Of a DNA stretch of 64,000 nucleotides, positions 22,901 through 33,352 are shown in pieces; position 1 is the stretch's first letter, and each line of letters starts with the position of its first letter. The notes under the pieces are model-generated. The model was not told where the DNA came from. It was given only the letters and a program-made list of their open reading frames with translations, and did not search any database. Origin of the DNA: Mercurialis annua (Eukaryota; Streptophyta; Magnoliopsida; Malpighiales; Euphorbiaceae). Location of the stretch: positions 42,787,665 through 42,851,664 of the forward strand of contig NC_065570.1 of NCBI RefSeq assembly GCF_937616625.2, in the 5' to 3' direction. The position numbers and the translations under genes were made by a program.

Positions 22901-25328
22901 CTTAATCGAACTAATTTAGGATATAATTTGAAAAATTTTATTCTAAAAATCCCAACATCGGGAAGTTAAATAATTTTGGAATTTGTTCCAACCTCCATGG
23001 CATTGGGCAACAGTAAAAGTAATTAGATTAAGGATAAAGTTATCCGGATAGAATCTATCCGGATAGAAAGGTCAATTTTGGTCTTTTGCCTTAATATTTG
23101 AGGGATATTTGAGTAATTTAAAGTGTAAATAAAATTATAAAGACAAGTATAACTTTCGGTGAATAAATAATTACTTATATTAAAAGATGAACAAAATCTT
23201 ACCAAATCAGTTTTTCTTTTGAAAATAAGATTTAGAACAAATTATTTGAAAATCAAATTAAGATAAGCTTTGTTTTGTTAACTAGGGCCGGCTAAAATTG
23301 TTATCTTAAACACTTGAATAAATTGACTTGATAGCTGGCTCATACTTAGCCCCAGCTATCAAGCCAACCCTTATTTTTTTTAAGAAGCCAACTTTTAAAT
23401 TAAAATTTTAAATTATGTCATATATATGTGAACTTTAATAAATTTAAATAGTTTTATTTTAATTGTATTAAAGTATAATAACAAATAAAATAAAAATTAA
23501 AAAAATTATCTTTTATAAATTATCTTTCACGGTATTTTTTTTAATTTATAAATAAAATAATTTCTTATGTTAAAATAAAGGCAAAAGGTATAAAAAAAAA
23601 AACCCCTGCGGTTTCTCCAAAAGTACACGACAACTCTTTTTGATTTTTGGGGTACAATTCATCCCCCCAAAAAAAAATTATTGAACAAAAACACCCTTCC
23701 GTCCATAATCACCGTTAACTGGTGAAGTAGCACATAGAAAAAAATTTCAAAAACATCCTTGATATTTACATTGTTTATAGATTTTATATTTATAATTTTT
23801 TTAACACATTTCGCCATCTTCTTCGTTTAAATACAAATAAAATTTTATATTAAAATATTTAAAAATCGACTTTCGACAAGTAGAATTTACATCCGCTTCT
23901 CCCTCTTCCCCTGTCTCCAACTAGATCTATTCCCAATAATATTTTAAAAATAACCTTTTCTTGAAAGAAACACCAAACGTATTCTGACTTTTCACTCCCA
24001 CCAGCCGACTGATGGAAATGGACCGACTATTGAAGATATTTTTGTTGAGTCCGGATGCTATGTTGAATGTGCGAGCGACACTACACTACGTAGGTACCTA
24101 TGCAGATGAGGCGTTGGATGGTTTTGAGACTCGTATATATGTCATAGCTTATATTTTTGTCCTTCCTATTTGAAACTCAGACAATATAATTTTTCATTTT
24201 TGTTTTCGTCCATAATATTAGTGTTTACGTTCACTAAAAATTAGTCAACTGAATCAAAATATTAGAATAAAATAAAATTCAAATTAATATCTAAATTTAT
24301 AATTTTAGTATGTCTAAATAAAAATCATATTATTATGAGATATGGTGAATTAATAACCTCAATTTACTTTTTTTGTATTTTTTTATAAAACCATTGAATT
24401 TTATAGATAAATAATTTATATTCATATTTATATTAAAAATAAGTTTAACGACACAGTTTTTTTTGATGCAGTTGACTAACACAAAAAAAACATATAGAAA
24501 CTGAATTACTAACGTAAACGTAAATGGATGACTATCGTTTGATTTTAAAAAAAGTGAATAAAAGTATGAATTATGTCAAATTTATGAACTTCGTAATGAT
24601 TTTCTATGAAATTTGCATAATAAATTTGATGTAAGAGTAAATATTTAATCAAATCAATTTAGTCGAACTCTTCTAGACTTAAAATTGAATCTAAAAAAAT
24701 ATTAACTGAAACAAAACTGATCATTAAAAAAAACAAATTGAATCAAAAATGGATTTCTTTTTAAATATTGATATGTTCTGTTAAAACCGATTAAAGTATA
24801 TAAAATTAAAAAGAGTTTAATATTTGATTATCTAGTTAGTTCAGTTAATTTTAATTTACTCAATTTAAAACCAAAACCAATACGGCCTCCGTTTTAACCA
24901 TACGAAATCGATCAAAAGTCATCTATTGGACCGAATAAAATTATTGACCCGATGTTTTAGATCAACTATTTTTTTAGATAGCGACTGGTTTAATTCAACA
25001 GTTTCATACATCATTTAGCAAGCATCTAGTATTTGATAGATAATGTCAATTTAAATGATTTAGATAATATAAAAATGAATACAATGTAATTAGGAAGTCC
25101 TTTTAATCTTCAAATTTTACTAAAACTAAAATGCAGCTTATAGTTTAAAGGATTAATCACTTAAAAATATCAAGGTCAGTTATATTCAAAGCTTTTGAAA
25201 TCGTCTAAATTAGTGACTGACTTGAAAATATAAATTTGATAAACTAATATATCGAGACTAAAATATATTATTAATGAGGAATCTTTTATATTAATATTAT
25301 ATATCGGGACTAACGTATATTATTAATC
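22901..25328. other. AT-rich intergenic stretch without genes
   Basis: No coding region is supported. ATCCGGATAGA occurs twice in tandem near 23040-23070. The part around 23600-23720 (AAACCCCTGCGGTTTCTCC and following) has the look of a one-sided transposon end, but I could not find its partner. Confidence 0.4.
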
Positions 25329-25647
25329 GGGTTAATGTCAGAAAAATTCATCAATTTTACACGTTTTCTGATTTCAATCACGTAGTTTAAATTTTTTTTC
25401 ATTTTCATGCACGAACTACCACTTTTTCTCAAATTCATGCACGGTGCTAAGGTGTCACGGCTCCATTGGCGTAATTCATTGAGGTGGAGGTCATTTTACA
25501 CCAATGAATAAGTGCCACCTCAACACCGTGCATGGATTTGAGAAAAAGTGGTAGTTCGTGCATGAAAATGAGAAAATTTAAACTACGTGATTAAAATGAA
25601 AAAACATGTAAAGTTCGTGATTTTTTTAACATTAACCCTTATTAATA
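25320..25647. mobile_element. Mutator-like MITE with long terminal inverted repeats
   Basis: The element is 25329-25638 (310 bp), starting GGGTTAATGT and ending ACATTAACCC. The two arms are inverted copies over roughly 115 bp and share ATGCACGAACTACCACTTTT and AATCACGTAGTTTAAATTTT on opposite strands. Flanking 9-mers TTATTAATC (25320-25328) and TTATTAATA (25639-25647) differ at one position, which fits a 9 bp Mutator-type duplication. It has no coding capacity. Confidence 0.8.
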
Positions 25648-26865
25648 AGTATAGTTATCACAAAAATATATATAATATTTAGTATTAAACATATATTATT
25701 TTGTATATAAATTTGAAGCAATTAAGGAAGTCCTTTTAACCTTAAAACTTTGCTAAAACTAAAATGTATCGCTTAAAAATATAAAATCTCTACGTTTGAG
25801 TTCAGTTATATCTAAATCTATTGAATTCGTCTAGATTACCTCATTTTGAATGTTTATGTGTCGGTTATATCCAATTTTTAAAAATTTGGATCAGTAACTC
25901 AAAATTGACTATTTTTTTTAAAAAAATGGCCGTAACCGACACACGACACAGAAACACTCAAATCGTGCTAATTTACACGATTTCAAAAGGTTTGAATATA
26001 ACAAACCTTAAACGCAAAGGTTTAAAAACCAAATCAAAAAATACGGTGAACTGTTCCAAAAGTTTAGGTTTAAGTTTTAATTTTTAATTTCATGGTTAAT
26101 AGTTTATGTGTAGTTTTTGAAGTTTTAAAAATTGCAGTTAACAATTGATCTTCAATCTAGTAGTTTAGGTTTAGTTTTTTAATTATAAAAATCGTACTAT
26201 TATGGATCGGTTTATATATTATTCTCATGGACCAGTTCACCAATCCATACCCACCCCTAATAAAGATATATAGGAAAAAGAGTCATATAATAATTCAATT
26301 TGATTAGTTTATAAAAATTTCTTATCAATTCAGTTTGATTAAATTCAGTTTGATTAGTTTATATTTAAGTAAAAATTGTAATATGATAATTAAATTGATA
26401 TATAGAAAAAGGGTCATTTATGCTCTTAATGTTTGACTGGAAGATAAATTAAGCCCTCAACATCTGGAACATATGCCCTTAACGTCTCAAAAAATAAACA
26501 ACCAGACCCTCCAATTTTGACAACCAGATCCTCCGAGTTAGAATTATTTGGACAAACATATAAATTTTGAAAAATATAATTTAATTAGCAATTTATACAC
26601 ATACATTTTCTTTTATCTTTTTCATTCTTAAGTTTAATTTATTTTTTTTAATTTTCATACAATTTTTCCTTATTTATTTTTATGTGATGATAATATTATT
26701 TGTATAAAACAACTTTAACTCCTCCACGTAAACCATTGACAACTTTAAATATATGACTTCCACAAACTTTTATTCCAAGTCTTTATCTTTTCCGTTTACA
26801 TGATATAATTTGAAATGCTTATCACAAAATCAATGACTATCACAAATTAAATTACTAGATCATTA
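25648..26865. other. AT-rich intergenic stretch
   Basis: I see no supported gene. The 88-codon frame at 25821-26087 is Lys/Asn-rich and lacks recognisable content. Confidence 0.45.
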
Positions 26866-26870
26866 CTTAT

Positions 26871-27479
26871 TGATGGATACCGAATCCTATTCTACTTATA
26901 ATGAAGCCGAGTCGCAGGAGAACTATTCTCAGACGACACCAGACTCCCGCCCAAAGGCCCGAATCAAGATAAACCAGCGGCCGAATCCACCGGATCCGCC
27001 TTGACTGGAATACATTATTCAACATCATAAAGACTGATTCCTGAGGACTCGGACAAAGCGTCGACCCCGGGATTCGGATAAGATCACCAAGATCTATGCA
27101 TATTCAGAGTATCTGTCATATTTGGATACAAACTCCAACTTAGGAAGATAACCTCCAACTTAGGAAGACGAGACTATTTAGGAATATCTTCCTAAATAGG
27201 ACTCCTGTCTGAATAAGGAAAATTACTCCTAATCAGGGTCAAACCCTACAAAGTAGGAATCACTTTCCTACTACAACTCTACAAGGTATACAAGGTATAC
27301 AATCATATACTATAAAAGGAGTTTGAGGTATGCCTAAACACACAACTTATAAGAAATACAATTATTCTCTCTTAAGCCTAAACTGACTTAAGCATCGGAG
27401 AGCTAATCGGGCAAACCGTCTGATTAGCCATCTAGACTGTTTTGCAGGATTAATGCCGTCGAGGTGCCGGAATCCATCA
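26871..27479 (+). repeat. Element C 5' LTR
   Basis: TGATGGATACCG ... GGAATCCATCA, with TG...CA ends. TATAAAAGG at 27311-27319 is the likely promoter TATA box. An AACTCCAACTTAGGAAGA phrase is nearly tandemly repeated, followed by a hairpin with 10 bp arms (CTATTTAGGA/TCCTAAATAG) near 27174-27200. Compared with the 3' LTR it carries an extra 11 bp copy of CAAGGTATACA-type sequence near 27285. Confidence 0.9.
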
Positions 27480-27481
27480 AT

Positions 27482-27498
27482 TGGCGCCGTCTGTGGGA
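27482..27498 (+). other. Element C primer-binding site
   Basis: TGGCGCCGTCTGTGGGA starts three bases after the LTR. This PBS type is frequent in plant gypsy elements; I did not verify the tRNA. It differs from the PBS of elements B and D. Confidence 0.75.
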
Positions 27499-28390
27499 AA
27501 AGCTTGAAAACTTCAAAATTCGAATGAGCTTTTCTGAACTCAAATAAATTCTCATTGAAGGATGGCATCCGACGGGACTAATTCAAAACAACAACAAATA
27601 ATATTATATAGATCTAATCGATCGAAAGAATGAGAAATATAAAATTATTGTTGATCAATTATTTCAACAAAAAAGAAGCAGGTGAAGAAGTATTAATGGC
27701 GAGATATTCGACAAAAATAGTAAGAAAAAATAAGTTACAGTATTTGGCCAAATTGAAAGAATAAAAAGTGAAGAAAGAGATTGACCAAGAAAAAGGAAGC
27801 AATTATTAAATTGGCGGCCAAAATAGAATGCTGGTGAACGAAAGGATTTGATAAATATGAAGCAAGTTCATAATTAATGGCCAAATTCAGGAGAAAAAGG
27901 AAGTAATTAAACAAGTCCACACTAATTACCAAGTTCAAAAAAGGAATACAGGTTTGGGCGTGATCAAGAAAGTGGAATGACCCCTTAATATTTTTGAAGC
28001 ATTGCTTGCTGGGTGAGACAATTACTCGCTTGAGACGTTTATATCTCATTTGAATCACCGCGATAAAAATTATATTTGGAATTGACGAATCAGAGATATC
28101 ATCTTATTATCAACGGGAGCTAAATCACGATAAGTCTTTCTTTCTTGAATCTATTTATTTTTCTTATCGGTTATTGATTTTGACTCCAAAATCAAAGAGA
28201 AAATAAACTATAGTTTAAATTTCACTTTATAGTACTTCAAGTATATTTTTAAATTAAAATTTGATAAATAAATTATATGATTGGAAAAAGTAAAAAAGAA
28301 GAAGAAGAATAAAGTAAAGTAAAACCAAGAAGAGACTTGGCCTAATAAGACTCGGTCAAAAAGAAGAAATTAAAAGGAACCCCAAGAGGA
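27499..28390 (+). other. Element C leader, non-coding
   Basis: AT-rich sequence between the PBS and the minisatellite. No open frame longer than about 107 codons occurs on either strand, and none shows retroelement protein motifs. Confidence 0.55.
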
Positions 28391-28399
28391 GAAAAAGAG

Positions 28400-29540
28400 A
28401 TAGATTCGGCCGAATACTAAAGAGAGAGAGATTCGGTCGAATCCTAAAGAGATAGATACGGCCGAATCCTGAAAACCCCAAGAGGGAAAAAAAGAGATAG
28501 ATTCGGCCGGATCCTAGATAGAGAGATTCGGCCGAATTCTGAAGAGAGAGATTCGGCCGAATCCTGAAGAGAAAGATTCAATCGAATCCTGAAAACCCCA
28601 AAAGGGAATAAAGAGATAGATTCGGCCTAATCCTAAAGAGAGATTCGGCCGAATCCTGAAGAGAGCGATTCGGCCGAATCCTAAAGAGATAGATTCGCCC
28701 GAATCCTGAAAACCCCAAGAGGGAAAAAAGAGATAGATTCGGCCGAATCCTAAAGAGATAGACTCGGCCGAATCCTAAACAGATAGATTCGGCCGAATCC
28801 TGAAAACCCCAAGAGGAAAAAAAAGAGATAGATTTGGCCGAATCCTAAAGAGATAGATTAGGCCGAATCCTAGAGAGAGAGATTCAGCCGAATCCTAGAG
28901 AGAGATTCGGCCGAATCCTGAATAGAGAGATTCGGCCGAATCCTAAAGAGATAGATTCGGCCGAATCCTAAAGAAAGAGATTCGGCCGAATCCTAAAGAT
29001 AGAGATTCGGCCGAACCCAAAAGAGATAGACTCGGCCGAATCCTAAACAGATAGATTTGGCCGACTCCTGAAAACCCCAAGAGGGAAAAAAAGAGATAAA
29101 TTCGGCCGAATCCTAAAGAGAGAGATTCGGCCGAATCCTAAAGATAGAGATTCGGCCGAATCCTAAAGAGATAGACTCGGCCGAATCCTAAACAGATAGA
29201 TTAGGCCGAATCCTGAAAACCCCAAGAGGAAAAAAAGAGATAAATTTGGCCGAATTCTAAAGAGATAGATTCGACCGAATGAATCCTAATGAGAGATTCG
29301 GCCGAATCCTAAAAAGAGAGATTCGGCCGAATCCTAAACAGATACATTCGGCCGAATCCTGAAAATCCCAAGAGGGGAAAAAGAGAGATTCAGCCGAATC
29401 CTAAAGAGATAGATTCGGCCGAATCCTGAAAACCCCATGAGGCAAAAAAGAGATAGATTCGGCCGAATCCTAAAGAGATAGATTCATTCGAATCCCGAAG
29501 AAAACCTCAAAAGGGAAAGAAGAGATAGATTCATCTGAAT
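28400..29540. repeat. TTCGGCCGAA minisatellite with higher-order blocks
   Basis: About 40 units of roughly 22-27 bp follow the pattern AGAGATAGATTCGGCCGAATCCTAA. About 20 keep the exact palindrome TTCGGCCGAA and the rest carry one or two changes (TACGGCC, CTCGGCC, TTCAGCC, TTAGGCC). After every two to six units a longer spacer of the form CTGAAAACCCCAAGAGGGAAA appears, about nine times in all, which gives a higher-order organisation. Toward the right end the palindrome decays (TTCATTCGAA, TTCATCTGAA). It lies wholly inside element C. Confidence 0.92.
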
Positions 29541-29799
29541 CCTGAAGAAAAGCAAAAGACAAGAAATAGTAAAAGTAAAAACAGCCCCATAAATTCAATC
29601 CAAAAAGAAAAATTAGAAAGACAAAGGCGAATCCTCTGAATTTGCACATCGGAGTAAAACCAAATATGTAGCAGAAGAAGATATGGAAGAAAAAGATATC
29701 CCAAAAGGCGAAGGAAGAAACTGCCCAAGAGGCAAAAATGAAAATTGAAAAAAAAATCCCAAGAGGGAAAGAAGAAAGAATAAAGTAGAAGTCAAATGA

Positions 29800-30370
29800 C
29801 CCATCATCAAGTATAGACTTTTTGTCATACCTGACGGTGCCAATCGCCCATTGTTAAGTATAGACGTCTGTCATACCCAATGGTGCGAACTATTTTTAAT
29901 TCATACAACGCATCAAAGCAGAAAGGAATCAGAATAAATAAAGGCGAAACGCCAAAAAACCAGAGTATAGATTTACTCTAAAATAAAGGCAAAGCGCCAA
30001 AAAACCATAGTATAGATTTACTCTAAAAATAAAAGCGAAACGCCAAAAAGAGAGTTTAGATTAACTCTAAAGGCAAAATATCAAAGATCAAAATCAACTC
30101 AAAGCAAAATGTCAAGGCGAATCAACTAGATAAAGCAAAATAAAGCGAAAGGCGAATCAACTAGATAAAGCAAAATAAAGTGAAAAGCAAAACGCCAAGA
30201 AATAGAGGAATACGAAAGAAAGAGAAACGCCGGAAAATAAGAGGAATGCAAAAGAAAGGCGAAACGCCTAAACAAAAGGAATGCGAAAGCGCTCAAATCA
30301 AAAGAAATAAGGATACGTGCCCAAATCAACGAATCATAGGCAACTCGCCCAAATCAGAGGAACAAATCTT
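29800..30370. repeat. Second repeat domain of element C (GGCGAAACGCC-type)
   Basis: Near 29815-29885 a unit containing AAGTATAGAC ... TGTCATACC ... CAATGGTGC occurs twice. From about 29935, units of AAAGGCGAAACGCCAAAAA recur, three of them followed by GTATAGATTTACTCTAAA. The imperfect inverted core GGCGAAACGCC runs on in diverging form to about 30370. No coding frame is supported. Confidence 0.7.
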
Positions 30371-31120
30371 AAAAAGAAAGGCGATCCGCCCAAAAAGAAT
30401 CAAAATCAAGAAAAATCGACGAAATAAATTGAAGACATGATCTCAAAAACGGGCATAAATACCCTTTGAGATCAGTGTATTTGTGGGGGAGTTTGAAGGA
30501 TTAATATATGTCCAAAGAATAATGAACATCAAGAATAAAGAGGAAAAAATAAAAAACTTAAAATCACAACCAACAAAGATCAACCACTTGAAGACAAAAA
30601 CAGCGAACCAAATGGAAAATAAGGAGCAATGCAGTAAATAAAGAAAAGACTCGACCTAGTCCTAAACAAAGAAGATTCGCCCAGTACAAGGGTTTCGCCG
30701 GTTGATGAAAATTCATCACCTAAACGACGAGGATTCACCACATAAAACCATAAAAATAAGACAATAAGTCTCGCCAAAAGAAAAGAGGAAATACTCAAAA
30801 CTACTATGAAGATTACCAGAGAAATCAAAACACGAAAATTAGAGATTGAAGAATAAAGGCAAAGCTACTTTCAAAACGATCAAGAGTAAAAGATGAAAAA
30901 TGAAATAAATACAAAAGTTTAAAGACAAAGAAAGATAGAACGAATGAACACCTGTCCTATCTTCAAAACAAATAACGAACAGATGAACGACACATGACGA
31001 AAAGGGAGAAAAACTGGAATCTTACTCGAGAAGCAAAAAGGAACGCCGAAATACAAAAACGACTCGCCTCAAATGGAGCTGAAATACTCCAAGGCATAAA
31101 TACCATGACTTCAGCTCACT

Positions 31121-31134
31121 TACGGGGGGGCTAA
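31121..31134 (+). other. Element C polypurine-like tract
   Basis: TACGGGGGGGCTAA lies just before the 3' LTR. The G run fits a plus-strand primer, although it is short for a polypurine tract. Confidence 0.6.
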
Positions 31135-31736
31135 TGATGGATACCGAATCATATTCTACTTATAATGGAGCCGAGTCGCATGAGATCTATTCTCAGACGA
31201 CACCAGACTCCCGCCCAAAGGCCTGAATCAAGATAAACCAGCGGCCGAATCCACCGGATCCGCCTTGAGTGGAATACATTATTCAACATCATAAAGACCG
31301 ATTCCTGAGGACTCGGACAAAACGCGTCGATCCCGGGATTCAAATAAGATCACCAAGATCTACGCATATTCGGAGTATCTGTCATATTTGGATACAAACT
31401 CCAACTTAGGAAGATAACCTCCAACTTAGGAAGATGAGACTATTTAGGAATATCTTCCTAAATAGGACTCATGTCTTAATAAGGAAAATTACTCCTAATC
31501 AGGGTCAAACCCTACAAAGTAGGAATCACTTTCCTACTACAACTCTACAAGGTATACAATCATCTACTATAAAAGGAGTTTGAGGTATACCTAAACACAC
31601 AACTTATAAGAAATACAATTATTATCTCTTAAGCCTAAACTGACTTAAGTATCGGAGAGCTAATCGGGCAAACCGTCTGATTAGCCATCTACACTGTTTT
31701 GCAGGATTAATGCTGTCGAGGTGCCGGAATCCATCA
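31135..31736 (+). repeat. Element C 3' LTR
   Basis: Begins TGATGGATACCG and ends GGAATCCATCA like the 5' LTR. TATAAAAG at 31568-31575 corresponds to the 5' LTR TATA box. Divergence from the 5' copy is roughly 3-4%. Confidence 0.9.
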
Positions 31737-31878
31737 CTTATCATGTAGTTATTCAACTCTTTTCAAACTCAATTTTATATCTTAATTTTACTATATATAT
31801 CACAATGATATATACGATTTATTAGTAAATTTTTGTCAATTTTATTTTGTGAGGTGATATTTTTGCAGGTTGATAAAA

Positions 31879-32205
31879 ATGTCATACATGCCAAAGAGAA
31901 GAAGAAGCGGAGATTAGATTATTCCACCACCACTACCACGTTTAGAAGCAATGTACAAAGACACAAAGGAACAACTTTCTGAATTGAGAATGGAGACTAA
32001 GGAGTTGATGGTAAGATTGAATAAGCGTCTTGGAGATGAACTTTTGAAGGATTTGATCCTGAGAGATGATCCTTTATTGCGAACTTATGAATTATTTGAA
32101 GATGCTATTAACGACATAGAAAATAAAAAGGAAAAGATTAGAGAAATGGTCAAAAACGCTCCTATTATCGTTGTTCCGGATACCAGTACCTCTGCTTCTA
32201 ATTAG
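31879..32205 (+). pseudogene. Small coiled-coil-like ORF with one internal stop
   Basis: From the ATG at 31879 (just after an acceptor-like TTTTTGCAG) the frame reads a basic start (MPKRRRSGD), a TAG at 31915, a proline run (IIPPPLPRLEA) and then an 83-codon stretch rich in Glu, Lys and Leu, predicted to be helical or coiled coil, ending at 32205. Everything is in one frame, so a single nonsense change may have broken a protein of about 108 residues. If translation starts at 31951 the remaining 84 residues are still open. I do not recognise the family. It runs convergently toward the FAR1-domain gene and may belong to the same locus or to an older transposon. Confidence 0.45.
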
Positions 32206-32395
32206 TACTATTTATTTAATTTTTTAAGGTTATAACTATTATTGTTTATGAAAACTTTAGGTTTTCTTTGTTTTTATTAAGTTATCTATTATGTATTAGG
32301 CTCTGTATTATTAATAAAGTTCAATTTTATGTTGGAAAATTTGTATTGTTTTTGAGATATTAGTATTTATTTTTTTAATATTATATCGGAAAATA

Positions 32396-32506
32396 AATTA
32401 TAGCTCAGCCCGCTGAAAATTTGAACTAAAAACAACCAAAACTGCTCTTCCAATACAATATACAATTCACTCAAAAGCAATTATAGCTCAGCCCGCTGAA
32501 AATTTG
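32396..32506. repeat. 28 bp direct repeat of the FAR1 gene tail
   Basis: 32396-32423 and 32479-32506 are identical (AATTATAGCTCAG to GAAAATTTG), 83 bp apart. The right copy contains the last codons and the stop codon of the FAR1-domain gene (minus strand). The left copy is an additional tail in the 3' flank. Confidence 0.85.
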
Positions 32507-32837
32507 CTTCCAATTGTCTTTTCAAATTAACAGTCAAATTTCTATGCCCAACCATTAAACAAGACATATCAGGATGTAATTCATGATTATGAGTTGTAAT
32601 AACTTTAGAAACTTCCCAAACTTCTCCATCTCTTTTAATAGCATTTATTCTGGCAAGACATTCAATTCTTTTTGAAAATTTTGCACCAGACGCTTTTCTT
32701 CCCTTATCACAGCAGAGTGTAACATATTTATATTCATCGTTTTGACACTTATGAACTGAGCTTTGTGCAATACCAAAACCTTTCAATTTTGCATAATCTC
32801 GATAAGCTTTATACATATTTGTAAAATTTGAAAATAA
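32481..32837 (-). pseudogene. FAR1-domain protein, 3' part (interrupted by element D)
   Basis: The minus-strand frame runs from the insertion site to a TAA at 32481-32483. It contains a FAR1/FRS-type DNA-binding domain: a start around YKAYRDYAKLKGFGI, a Cys-containing middle (VTLCCDKGRK, ECLARINAIKR) and the closing WEVSKVITTHNHELHP with the His pair. It ends about 40 residues later, without the MULE transposase and SWIM domains of full FAR1/FRS proteins, so it is a short, DNA-binding-only member. The first half is at 44685-44832. The frame read beyond 32837 into the LTR, toward 32882, is fortuitous. Confidence 0.85.
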
Positions 32838-32842
32838 CATAC

Positions 32843-33322
32843 TGTTTACACCGGCCCAGTAAATTACTGGGTAAAGTTTCATATGGGCTTATTAGGGATT
32901 CAGGCCCAACGAAAAGCCTTTTTTATTATTATTGCTTTTTCTATTTATTAGGAATTTGTAGCTCATTAGGAGTAAGTTTCTATTAAAGTTTTAGTCCTAG
33001 TTGAATTAGGAGTCTTGATTATGAGGAGCTATAAATAGCTCAGAGCTTCATTATTTATGTATCAACAAATCAATCAATCAAAAACCAAGCCCAGTGCTTT
33101 TTATCTCGCAATCTCCGGATTATTTTAATTTAGGAGTAGTTTCCGGTATTAATCTCGCCTGAGTTCATAGCTCCCAGATTATTACTTTTAGATCACGTGG
33201 TTAAGTGTTTTTAACCAAACAAGCCCTGTGAATATCTACATAGGTTCGTTAAAGTATCAAACCTCAAACCGATCCCGATTATAAATTCAAAGATTCGAGT
33301 CCGGAATATTTCCATTCGAACA
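32843..33322 (+). repeat. Element D 5' LTR
   Basis: TGTTTACACCGG ... CCATTCGAACA. TATAAATA at 33030-33037 is the likely promoter TATA box, with the transcript start expected shortly after. The boundary is fixed by the CATAC duplications and by the PBS that follows. Confidence 0.93.
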
Positions 33323-33327
33323 TCTTT

Positions 33328-33345
33328 TGGCGACTCCACTGGGGA
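33328..33345 (+). other. Element D primer-binding site
   Basis: TGGCGACTCCACTGGGGA lies five bases after the LTR, the PBS type seen in Tat/Ogre-like elements. An arginine tRNA primer is suspected from the literature on these elements but was not verified here. Confidence 0.75.
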
Positions 33346-33352
33346 ACAGTTT

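Larger units (their letters stand above)
26866..31741 (+). mobile_element. Element C: non-autonomous LTR retrotransposon with TSD
   Basis: The element spans 26871-31736 (4866 bp) between perfect 5 bp duplications CTTAT (26866-26870, 31737-31741). It has two LTRs of about 600 bp, a PBS and a G-rich tract before the 3' LTR, so all the cis signals for retrotransposition are present. The 3655 bp interior has no gag, protease, RT or integrase frame; about 1.1 kb of it is a minisatellite built on TTCGGCCGAA. It must have been copied with proteins of another element. Its PBS differs from that of element D, so D is not an obvious helper. The LTRs differ at roughly 20-25 positions plus an 11 bp tandem indel, so C looks older than D. 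Confidence 0.9.

Noticed and set aside
23038..23072. ATCCGGATAGA repeats here and a similar motif at about 47205 as ends of one transposon
   Set aside because: No further shared sequence or inverted arrangement could be followed on either side.
28400..29540. CRISPR-like regular array
   Set aside because: Units are contiguous minisatellite repeats without unique spacers, in a plant retrotransposon.
32838..32882. N-terminal extension of the FAR1 fragment into the LTR
   Set aside because: These residues come from LTR sequence; the true upstream codons lie at 44685-44832.
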